A stretch of DNA of 12,940 bases, from assembly GCA_013139935.1 (NCBI GenBank), contig WSZX01000323.1, positions 1 to 12,940 on the forward strand. Reading direction: 5' to 3'. Origin of the DNA: Ardenticatenales bacterium. GTDB taxonomy: Bacteria > Chloroflexota > Anaerolineae > Promineifilales > UBA4811. Position 1 is the first letter of the stretch. Every line of letters starts with the position of its first letter. The translations under genes were made by a program, and so were the position numbers. The notes beneath the pieces were generated by a model, which was given only the letters and a program-made list of their open reading frames with translations, did no database searches and had not been told where the DNA came from. Positions 7,205 to 12,880 of this stretch are shown here, one piece after another.

Positions 7205-8497
7205 TCACGAGATCATCCGGATGATCTGCTCCCGTTCGGGGCCAACGGACACAAGAGTGATGGGAACGCCAACCTCCTGCTGGACAAAGTCAAGATAACG
7301 ACGGCCGGCCGGAGGTAGATCAGCGAACTCACGCGCACCGGTGATATCTTTGCTCCAGCCCGGCAAATCGGCGTACACCGGTTGCGACTCGGCCAGGGCG
7401 TTGGGCCCAAAGGGCAGATCGCGCCATTCTCTGCCGCCGTACTTGTAGGCAACGCCGACCCGCAGCTGGTCCAGGCCACTCAACACGTCCAGCTTGGTGA
7501 TGATCAACTCCGTGAAGCCGTTGATGCGAGCCGCGTACCGCAAGAGGACCAGGTCCAGCCAACCACAACGACGCGGCCGGCCGGTGGTGGTTCCGAACTC
7601 ATCCCAGGGGTTCGCACCGGTACCGCGCAGGGCATTCCCCAGCGGCCCGATCAATTCCGTTGGCATTGGGCCTTCCCCTACCCGAGTCTGAAAAGCCTTG
7701 GTGACCCCTATCACCCGGTCCACCTCTCTGGGGCCAACTCCCAGGCTGGTCAGTACGCCACCGGCGATGGGCGATGAACTGGTGACATAGGGGTAGGTTC
7801 CGTGGTTGATGTCCAACAACGTCCCCTGGGCGCCCTCGGTCAGCACCCGGCTGCCGGCCTGCAAGGCGAGGTGAACCTGGAGGGAGACATCGGCAATGTA
7901 GGGGCGCAGCCGCCTGGCGTAACCTTCAAACTCATCGGCAACCGCCTCCGCATCCAGGGGATGGCACCCGTAGATTTCCACCAGAACCCGGTTCTTCGCG
8001 TTTACCGCCTGGGAGACGCGCCTGGCGAAATCGGCCGCCAGCATGTCCCCGCTACGCAATCCCGTCCGCGCAGCCTTGTCGGCGTAGGTTGGGCCAATGC
8101 CGCGCTTGGTAGTGCCCAGGGCATCCTCGCCCCGCGTTTCCTCTGACGCGCCGTCCAGAGCCACATGCGACGGCAGAATCAGATGGGCCCCGGCGCTCAG
8201 TTTCAGCCTAGAGGGAGAGACGTCGATCCCCCGTTCCATCAGGCCATCCATCTCTTCCAGCAGCTTCTTTGGGTTAACCGCCATCCCCGCCCCCATCACC
8301 GAGACGGTATTCGGCTGGACAATCCCAGAGGGAACCAGGTGTAGCTTGAAAACCTCGTTCCCGACCGTGATGGTGTGGCCCGCATTGTCGCCACCGCTGA
8401 AGCGGGCCACCATCTCGGCCTCGGCCGCCAGCAAATCGGTAATCCGTCCCTTTCCCTCGTCCCCCCACTGAGCACCGACAATGATCGTGATGGGCAT
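7205..8497 (-). CDS. purA: Adenylosuccinate synthetase
   Basis: PurA joins IMP and aspartate, using GTP, to form adenylosuccinate, the first step from IMP to AMP. The ATG at 8497 has a GGAGGTG site at 8503-8509 with a seven-base spacer and gives 430 residues, the normal family length. The frame stays open about 77 codons further upstream, but that extension runs through the promoter and is not real. Motifs are complete: GAQWGDEGKG (8-17) with catalytic Asp13, FSGGDNAGHT (33-42) with His41, GTTKRGIGPTYADKAAR (128-144), EGAQGTLLDINHGTYPYVTS (221-240), GVTKAFQTRVGEGP (264-277), and the C-terminal GTTTGRPRRCGWLD (302-315). The P-loop ends GKGR where GKGK is usual. It has its own extended -10 promoter and is divergent from the ArsA-like gene. 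Confidence 0.97.
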   Translation of the reverse strand: MPITIIVGAQWGDEGKGRITDLLAAEAEMVARFSGGDNAGHTITVGNEVFKLHLVPSGIVQPNTVSVMGAGMAVNPKKLLEEMDGLMERGIDVSPSRLKLSAGAHLILPSHVALDGASEETRGEDALGTTKRGIGPTYADKAARTGLRSGDMLAADFARRVSQAVNAKNRVLVEIYGCHPLDAEAVADEFEGYARRLRPYIADVSLQVHLALQAGSRVLTEGAQGTLLDINHGTYPYVTSSSPIAGGVLTSLGVGPREVDRVIGVTKAFQTRVGEGPMPTELIGPLGNALRGTGANPWDEFGTTTGRPRRCGWLDLVLLRYAARINGFTELIITKLDVLSGLDQLRVGVAYKYGGREWRDLPFGPNALAESQPVYADLPGWSKDITGAREFADLPPAGRRYLDFVQQEVGVPITLVSVGPEREQIIRMIS

Positions 8498-8549
8498 AGT
8501 TGCACCTCCAGCTGTACATTTGATGCGCTGAACGCACCCAGCTGCTGAT

Positions 8550-8558
8550 ATTATATCA
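8550..8558 (-). promoter_or_regulatory. Extended -10 promoter of purA
   Basis: The minus strand reads TGATATAAT, a perfect TATAAT hexamer (8550-8555) with the upstream TGn. No good -35 is present. The predicted start is about 8543, giving a 5' leader of about 45 bases that ends in the GGAGGTG ribosome site of purA. Confidence 0.65.
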
Positions 8559-8713
8559 TGGTCGGCCCAGATTGAGAGATTCTTGCGCCAGCATGGTCGC
8601 CCCGGTTCGGCCAACTCGACATAGAACAACCTCACTAAGGTGGCTGGGACCTTGCCCAGGCTCAAGCCCGCAGATCTGGCAGCGGGGTAGCGATGACAGG
8701 GCGAGATCCCCTG

Positions 8714-8735
8714 GTGGCGCCCTGGCATGCGCCAC
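8714..8735. promoter_or_regulatory. Inverted repeat flanking the -35 of the ArsA-like gene
   Basis: GTGGCGC (8714-8720) and GCGCCAC (8729-8735) form a perfect inverted repeat with 7-base arms around an 8-base centre. The centre contains the proposed -35 (8722-8727), a position that suits an operator. A chance GC-rich repeat cannot be excluded. Confidence 0.35.
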
Positions 8736-8751
8736 GAGGAAATGGTATGAT
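8722..8751 (+). promoter_or_regulatory. Promoter of the ArsA-like gene
   Basis: CTGGCA (8722-8727, four of six matches to the -35 consensus) is followed after 18 bases by TATGAT (8746-8751), which is preceded by TGG and so is an extended -10. The predicted start is about 8758, giving a 68-base leader to the ATG at 8826. Confidence 0.5.
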
Positions 8752-8825
8752 GTGACTGTCGGAAATCAACTTACGCGAAGATGATCGGGGCGTTCCGATC
8801 CATGCGGCAGTCTCGAGGGGCGACA

Positions 8826-9785
8826 ATGACACTGGCAAGATTGGGCGACGGGCATCAGCGGGTGATCATGTTTGGCGGCAAAGGCGGGGTCGGAAAGACA
8901 ACCTTCTCGGCGGCGACAGCACTTCACTATGCCATCGCCGGCCGGCGCACCCTCATCATCTCCAGCGACCTGGCGCCATCTCTCTCGGACATCTTTGAGA
9001 CGGAAATTGGGCCCACGGAGCAGCCAGTTCGGGGGGTGAAGAACCTGTGGGGATTGGAGATCAGCCGGGAGGAGGTGATGCGCCGCTGGAAGGAAAAGTT
9101 CGGTCCCGAGGTCTATGCGGCCGCCACCTCTCTGGTGGATCTGGGCTATGACGAAGTGGTAGACTATGTTTCGCTCGCCCCCGGCATCCAGGAGGAATTC
9201 ATGCTCGATTATATTCTGGAGCGGGTTCGAGACGGCCGCCACGAGATGATCGTGTGGGACACCGCCCCGGCGGGGGACACCCTCCGGCTGTTGGAGTTGC
9301 CGCACAGGCTGTTTAGCCATTTGAAGTTGGCTCCCCGCATCTACCTTCAGGTGCGAGACAACCTCAAGTTGGACAAGGTTCCGTTCGGAGAAATCATTGA
9401 GCGCTGGGGCAAGTTGTCGGGAGAGATAACCAACTGGTTTCGAAACCCAGAAAACGTGGTTTTTGTGCTGGTGACCATCCCCGAGGCGCTTGGAGTCTAC
9501 CAGAGCCAGCGGCTGGTGGGCCAGTTTGCGCATTATGGACTGAACATCCGGCACATGATCATCAACCAGGTGGTCTTGGAGGCCGACTGCGAATTCCATC
9601 GTCAGCGGCAGGCGATGCAGGCCCCATATCTGGACCTGCTGACCAACGAGTTTGCCGGCCGGATGGGGCTGGTGCGAGTACCGGCGCGGCCGTGGGAGGT
9701 CAAGGGAGTGGCGCGACTGCGCGAGATAGAACAGATACTGTTCGACAGCGATGCGGACCCAGGCTCCCTTCCCGGCAGCACATAG
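8826..9785 (+). CDS. ArsA/Get3-family P-loop ATPase
   Basis: This 319-residue soluble ATPase is of the SIMIBI class, related to arsenite-pump ATPase ArsA and the tail-anchored-protein targeting factor Get3. The start at 8826 has GAGGGG (8815-8820). In-frame ATGs at 8781 and 8802 have poorer sites. The deviant Walker A is GGKGGVGKTT (17-26). Switch I aligns with the family DPAHSL but reads DLAPSL (48-53). Switch II aligns with DTAPTGHTLRLL but reads DTAPAGDTLRLL (145-156), so the family His is Asp. The adenine-loop region IPEALGVYQSQRL (218-230) and the NQV motif (247-249) are family-like. There is no CxxC zinc motif, no arsenite-binding Cys cluster (the only Cys is 255), and only one ATPase half, so arsenite transport is unlikely. 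No arsB or arsR is nearby. The role is unknown. A parS site lies about 280 bases downstream. Confidence 0.85.
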   Translation: MTLARLGDGHQRVIMFGGKGGVGKTTFSAATALHYAIAGRRTLIISSDLAPSLSDIFETEIGPTEQPVRGVKNLWGLEISREEVMRRWKEKFGPEVYAAATSLVDLGYDEVVDYVSLAPGIQEEFMLDYILERVRDGRHEMIVWDTAPAGDTLRLLELPHRLFSHLKLAPRIYLQVRDNLKLDKVPFGEIIERWGKLSGEITNWFRNPENVVFVLVTIPEALGVYQSQRLVGQFAHYGLNIRHMIINQVVLEADCEFHRQRQAMQAPYLDLLTNEFAGRMGLVRVPARPWEVKGVARLREIEQILFDSDADPGSLPGST

Positions 9786-9966
9786 GCTACAGGTGAGTCG
9801 ACTCGGTCTGCGCGCTCGACCGACCGGCGAATTGACGGTCCTCGTGGGAGCACTCCAGCCCGAGCATCAACCAGGAGTTGATTCGAGACGTCCTTTGCCC
9901 TTGTTAAGAAACAACTTCCTGGATTGAATGGTGAATCAAGTGTTGAACGGCCACCAGAATAGCGAA

Positions 9967-9980
9967 TTGTTCTTGAACAA
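9967..9980. repeat. Short inverted repeat TTGTTC-TT-GAACAA
   Basis: Two perfect 6-base arms flank a 2-base centre. It lies about 90 bases left of parS, with no promoter around it. It is an operator-like protein-binding site candidate, listed for completeness. Confidence 0.3.
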
Positions 9981-10068
9981 GTACTTTGCCGGGCACACTG
10001 AACAGCGCCACGAGATGGTGCGGTCGGGCAAGCCTTCCATTGTCCCGCGAACGAGGCCATGCAGCGGA

Positions 10069-10084
10069 TGTTTCACGTGAAACA
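10069..10084. other. parS: parS centromere site (ParB/Spo0J-binding sequence)
   Basis: TGTTTCACGTGAAACA is a perfect 16-base palindrome matching the widely conserved bacterial chromosomal consensus TGTTNCACGTGAAACA at every defined position. ParB binds such sites, spreads with CTP, and loads SMC, giving origin segregation. It is intergenic, and I found no second copy in the window. Known parS sites cluster near the replication origin, so this window is probably origin-proximal. No parA or parB gene is in the window. Confidence 0.9.
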
Positions 10085-10179
10085 CCCGCCCCACTCGATT
10101 GGCTCAGCTTTAGCAATAATCGCCCACCGAGTTGATCAAGCCACTCTCCCCGTGCGAGGTGGTGTTCTGATCCCACCCA

Positions 10180-10188
10180 TGTTATACT
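10180..10188 (+). promoter_or_regulatory. Extended -10 of the GAF gene
   Basis: TGTTATACT is TGn followed by TATACT (five of six matches), with no good -35. The predicted start is about 10195, 40 bases before the GTG start of the GAF protein and 110 bases after parS. Confidence 0.5.
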
Positions 10189-10234
10189 AGCCAACAGGAA
10201 CCGTTGGAGGATTACGGGATCGGCCGGGGTTGCC

Positions 10235-10831
10235 GTGAAAACGACATTACGCTTCTTGCAGCAAGAGAATGCCCGTTTGCAGGAGGAGAACCAGCGACTG
10301 CAGGACGAGCTCGGTCTGCTGCGAGATTATCTCAAGGCACTGAGCGCATTGGAGAATGCAGCCGACCGGCTTTCCTCCGAGCAGGAATTCTTCCCGCTGC
10401 TGCACAAGATCCTCTACTATGCACTTTCCCTACTGGATGCTACCGATGGGACATTAGCTCTGCTCGACCGGGAGACCAAGGAACTGGTCTTTGCCGTTGT
10501 CCGGGGAGCGATTGAGGACGACTTGGTCGATTTCCGCATGCCGCAAGGCGAAGGCATCATGGGATGGGTTGCCACCCATGGCAAGCCATCCCTTGTCAAT
10601 GAAGTTGATCAGGACTGGCGCTTTTCGCCCCGGGTAGACATGCTGTTCGGGTTTGACACGCAGTCGATGCTGTGCGTTCCTATGAAGATAGACTCGCTTA
10701 TTCTGGGGGTCATTGCGGTGGTCAACAAGCACTCAGGGGCCGACTTTGGGGAGATCGACCAGACCCTGCTCTCCATCTTGGCGCGGGCAGCTGCCGTTGC
10801 TCTGAGCGGATTCGACGAGGGGGCGGAGTAA
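10235..10831 (+). CDS. GAF-domain protein with N-terminal coiled coil
   Basis: This 198-residue soluble protein has residues about 1-48 rich in Leu, Glu and Gln with heptad spacing (LQQENARLQEENQRLQDEL), a likely dimerising coiled coil. Residues about 46-192 are a GAF domain: PQGEGIMGWVATHGKPSLV (103-121), then SMLCVPM (144-150) and LGVIAVVNK (157-165) are typical. GAF domains bind small ligands such as cyclic nucleotides or haem, or mediate protein contacts. No ligand is evident here. There is no output domain such as HisKA, GGDEF or a DNA-binding helix, so it may act as a partner or regulator. The start is a GTG with only GGGG nearby. A stronger GGAGG (10206-10210) lies 24 bases upstream with no in-frame ATG, GTG or TTG start at normal spacing. 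Confidence 0.85.
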   Translation: MKTTLRFLQQENARLQEENQRLQDELGLLRDYLKALSALENAADRLSSEQEFFPLLHKILYYALSLLDATDGTLALLDRETKELVFAVVRGAIEDDLVDFRMPQGEGIMGWVATHGKPSLVNEVDQDWRFSPRVDMLFGFDTQSMLCVPMKIDSLILGVIAVVNKHSGADFGEIDQTLLSILARAAAVALSGFDEGAE

Positions 10832-10846
10832 CTTTACATAACCCGC

Positions 10847-10908
10847 CAACTTGACACCGTTAAGGCGGAGTCCCTTCAGCGGATCCGGAGCTCTTACCGG
10901 TCAAGTTG
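10847..10908. terminator. Long-armed inverted repeat between convergent genes
   Basis: CAACTTGAC (10847-10855) and GTCAAGTTG (10900-10908) are perfect 9-base inverted arms in the 88-base gap between the convergent GAF gene and the CxxC gene. A further few pairs can form with a bulge. The loop is long (44 bases) and there is no T-tract, so this is not a classic intrinsic terminator. It could still be a structured 3' end shared by both transcripts. Confidence 0.35.
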
Positions 10909-10919
10909 AGTCCTTTCGT

Positions 10920-11234
10920 CTAACGGCCAGGCACTTCAAGGTATTCCTCCTCGGTAATAAAGTGTCCTTGCCCTTCAATGGCCCGGGATCGAACGTGATG
11001 TGCTCCATCAAACACTACCGTTGCGTACATGATTTGGAAACACCGGGCATCCATGATCTCCTTCTTCCAGATCAACTCATCGGTCTCATAATCGCGCATC
11101 AGATCATGTCTCTTGTCGGCCCGGATGCGCAGTTTCTCTCCGCAGTTATCGCACTGAACATAAACATAGATTCCGTGCGGATCACGTGGCTGTGTTTCCC
11201 TGCCTCGTCGCAGCACCTTGTCCAGAAAGCCCAT
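10920..11234 (-). CDS. Conserved small CxxC protein of unknown function
   Basis: This 104-residue protein starts at the ATG at 11234 (GAGGG at 11242-11246, seven-base spacer). A longer frame from 11297 uses a GTG without a site. The N-terminus MGFLDKVLRRGRE is amphipathic and basic, then IYVYVQCDNCGEKLRIRADK (22-41) carries one CxxC (Cys28, Cys31). A later Cys65 and His79-His80 could complete a zinc site. The C-terminus ends HFITEEEYLE. The layout resembles hypothetical proteins I associate with Chloroflexota, but I have no function for it. It has its own promoter and lies 221 bases downstream of the AMMECR1 gene. Confidence 0.8.
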   Translation of the reverse strand: MGFLDKVLRRGRETQPRDPHGIYVYVQCDNCGEKLRIRADKRHDLMRDYETDELIWKKEIMDARCFQIMYATVVFDGAHHVRSRAIEGQGHFITEEEYLEVPGR

Positions 11235-11312
11235 CTCAAGTCCCTCGCTCCTCTGACTCAAACCCGCTCCACCACCTGGAGCGCCGATAAACAGCACAGA
11301 CCCCGCGCCACG

Positions 11313-11341
11313 ATAACATCCCGTCAGATAGGCGGCGTCAA
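11313..11341 (-). promoter_or_regulatory. Promoter of the small CxxC gene
   Basis: On the minus strand TTGACG (11336-11341, five of six) is followed after 17 bases by TGTTAT (11313-11318, four of six). The predicted start is near 11306, giving a leader of about 72 bases. Confidence 0.5.
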
Positions 11342-11455
11342 GAGGGCCCCCACGCCTGTCACTCGTCCCTGGCTGCTCCCAGATGTAACGGATCGCTCAT
11401 CGCGGCGAGCTCCAGGGGCGGCAGATCGTCCTTCATCGACGCTGTGTGGATTGCG

Positions 11456-12022
11456 CTACTCTTCATGGAAAGCCTGAACCTGGAAGGTATACAGTTCCGT
11501 GTTGGATCGTCGCCACGCGTTGGATGGGAGACTTGCTTTCCGACACAGAGCCCTCAGGAATTCCTCGGGCCCAGGAATCCTCTTCCACACCTGCGGAAGC
11601 AAAAGCCCACGAGAAAAGCCGGAGGTCAGCAGCAACCCATCGATCCCCGGCCGAACCCGTTCCGGCCGCTCTTCCGGTGGGCAAATCAGCAGACACGGCG
11701 GGGTCAGCACCGAGACCTCGAGGCGAATCCGATCAAGTTCCTCCGGTGACACGGGCGGAAAGCGAGGGACCATCTTGGCTGCGCGAGTGGCGTTCTCCCT
11801 CACATCTTCCGCCAGGGGCGAGTGGGCATCAGCCGTTCCGATACGCCCCCGCAACGCACCATCCTTTGTGATGGTCACAAAGGTTGCCCCTTTCCTCTGG
11901 AGGCGGATATCCACCGGCGGGGGCATCTCAGTCTTCTGGCCAATGTCGGTCTCCAGCGCCAGACGGGCCAGACGAACCAGGCTTTCGCCCTGTTCTGAGG
12001 TGAGCAAATCCTGGTGGCCCAT
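11456..12022 (-). CDS. amrA: AMMECR1-domain protein (AmmeMemoRadiSam system protein A)
   Basis: This 188-residue soluble protein is an AMMECR1 family member. The start is the ATG at 12022, one base after the MEMO stop, with GGAGG (12028-12032) inside the MEMO gene. The frame is open further upstream only because it runs antiphase through MEMO. Family landmarks are PLAEDVRENATRAAKM (69-84), RFPPVSPEEL (87-96), LEVSVLTPP (101-109), GLLLPQV (139-145) and KASLP (162-166). The hallmark LRGCIG reads LRGRIG (57-62), with Arg60 in place of the conserved Cys, a single C/T change in the codon (CGT versus TGT). The biochemical role of the family is unknown. Genes for AMMECR1, MEMO and a radical SAM enzyme are often adjacent in bacteria and archaea, as here, which implies a joint function. 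The gene symbol follows common annotation naming. Confidence 0.9.
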   Translation of the reverse strand: MGHQDLLTSEQGESLVRLARLALETDIGQKTEMPPPVDIRLQRKGATFVTITKDGALRGRIGTADAHSPLAEDVRENATRAAKMVPRFPPVSPEELDRIRLEVSVLTPPCLLICPPEERPERVRPGIDGLLLTSGFSRGLLLPQVWKRIPGPEEFLRALCRKASLPSNAWRRSNTELYTFQVQAFHEE

Positions 12023-12032
12023 CTCAACCTCC
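12023..12032 (-). promoter_or_regulatory. Ribosome site of the AMMECR1 gene within the MEMO end
   Basis: GGAGG at 12028-12032 with a five-base spacer places the AMMECR1 ATG at 12022, one base after the MEMO TGA (12024-12026). This decides the start codon and indicates stop-start translational coupling. Confidence 0.75.
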
Positions 12033-12878
12033 AGTCCCGGCACGCGGTGGCTGTGCACCAGTTCCTGCAGTATAAGCAATGGCAGCATACCCGACCACGC
12101 GCCGCTTGTCTCCAGCCGTATCGCCGGAGTTGCGATAGTCCAACAAATGGGGACTCCATCCGAGTTCCGCCGCCAGCTCCATCAGAGCGACAATGGGGCC
12201 GCGGCCGCACGCACCATGCTGATCTCTCTCAACAGCACTGATATCCCCTGCCAGCACATGCTGCAAAAAGGATTGATCCATCTGCCGTGCGGTCTCATAG
12301 TCATTGAAATGGCTCAAGTCGCTGCTAACCACTAGCCGCGTATCCAGCTCGTCCCGCACACGAGCGGACAGTTCCCGCCCCACAGCGCGCGCGTCCACGT
12401 TTCCAAAGAGCAGCGGGACCAGATGCAGTTGAGGTACCGTTCGCTGCAGGAAGGGGACTTGGACCTCCAGGCTATGCTCGTCCTGATGGGCCGACGGCAA
12501 CGACCGATAGTGAGTCCCAAGCGTCCGCAGTGCAGCCACCGTCTCCCGGTCCGCTGGGGCCACCCCCAGCGGCGTGGCAAACCCAAGATCAATCACGGAA
12601 ACGCCATCAAACCAGGCGCGGTGCGCTGGCCCCAGCAGATAGACGGTCACTCTCCCAGCAGGCAAGCCGGACTGCAGAGCCTTGAACGCATAACCAGCAG
12701 TGGGTCCGGAATAGATGTACCCGGCATGCGGTGCGACGACAGCACGGACATGACCAGAGTCATCTATTTTCGGCAATTGCGCATCGACCAGGTAACCATC
12801 GACGGCAGCCGACAGGGCGTCTCGACTCCCCGGATAGAACATGCCGTCGCCGGCCGGCGAACGGGCAGCAGCATCCAT
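12024..12878 (-). CDS. amrB: MEMO-family protein (AmmeMemoRadiSam system protein B)
   Basis: This 284-residue protein is related to human MEMO1 and structurally to extradiol-dioxygenase-like enzymes. The ATG at 12878 has a full GGAGGTGA (12881-12888) with a five-base spacer after GGAGG. The annotated-style longer frame to 12923 overlaps the upstream radical SAM gene and is unlikely. Conserved features are PHAGYIYSGPTAGYAF (50-65) with His51, LGPAHR (82-87) with His86, EHSLEVQVPFLQ (134-145), SSDLSHF (185-191) with His190, and GACGRGPI (222-229) with Cys224. His51, His86 and Cys224 correspond to the metal-binding triad reported for human MEMO1, so metal binding is expected. The C-terminal tail (about 270-284) is low-complexity Gly/Ala/Pro. 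The stop is one base before the AMMECR1 start, so the two are translationally coupled. Confidence 0.93.
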   Translation of the reverse strand: MDAAARSPAGDGMFYPGSRDALSAAVDGYLVDAQLPKIDDSGHVRAVVAPHAGYIYSGPTAGYAFKALQSGLPAGRVTVYLLGPAHRAWFDGVSVIDLGFATPLGVAPADRETVAALRTLGTHYRSLPSAHQDEHSLEVQVPFLQRTVPQLHLVPLLFGNVDARAVGRELSARVRDELDTRLVVSSDLSHFNDYETARQMDQSFLQHVLAGDISAVERDQHGACGRGPIVALMELAAELGWSPHLLDYRNSGDTAGDKRRVVGYAAIAYTAGTGAQPPRAGTGG

Positions 12879-12880
12879 AA

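Larger units (their letters stand above)
9786..10234. other. Gene-poor spacer containing parS
   Basis: No convincing gene is seen in these 449 bases. It holds a short hairpin (ATCAAC/GTTGAT, 9866-9882) about 80 bases after the ArsA-like stop without a T-tract, an inverted repeat TTGTTC-TT-GAACAA (9967-9980), the parS site (10069-10084), and the promoter of the GAF gene (10180-10188). No DnaA-box cluster is visible, so it is not itself an obvious origin. Confidence 0.6.

Noticed and set aside
8498..8728. N-terminal extension of PurA (77 residues)
   Set aside because: The extension runs through a perfect extended -10 promoter. The internal ATG at 8497 has a strong ribosome site and gives the standard PurA length beginning MPITIIVGAQWGDEGKG.
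8766..9599. 277-codon minus-strand frame antisense to the ArsA-like gene
   Set aside because: The plus frame has a Walker A motif and switch regions. The antisense product has no family features.
9866..9882. Hairpin ATCAAC-CAGGA-GTTGAT as a terminator of the ArsA-like gene
   Set aside because: The six-base stem is AT-rich, no T-tract follows, and it lies 80 bases after the stop.
10068..10190. Plus-strand 40-codon frame beginning MFHVKH
   Set aside because: MFHVKH is simply the translation of the parS palindrome in this frame. There is no ribosome site, and the frame ends in the -10 of the GAF promoter.
9904..10194. Minus-strand 96-codon frame across parS
   Set aside because: It starts with TTG without a ribosome site, has no recognisable domain, and covers both parS and the GAF promoter. 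It is most likely a chance open frame.
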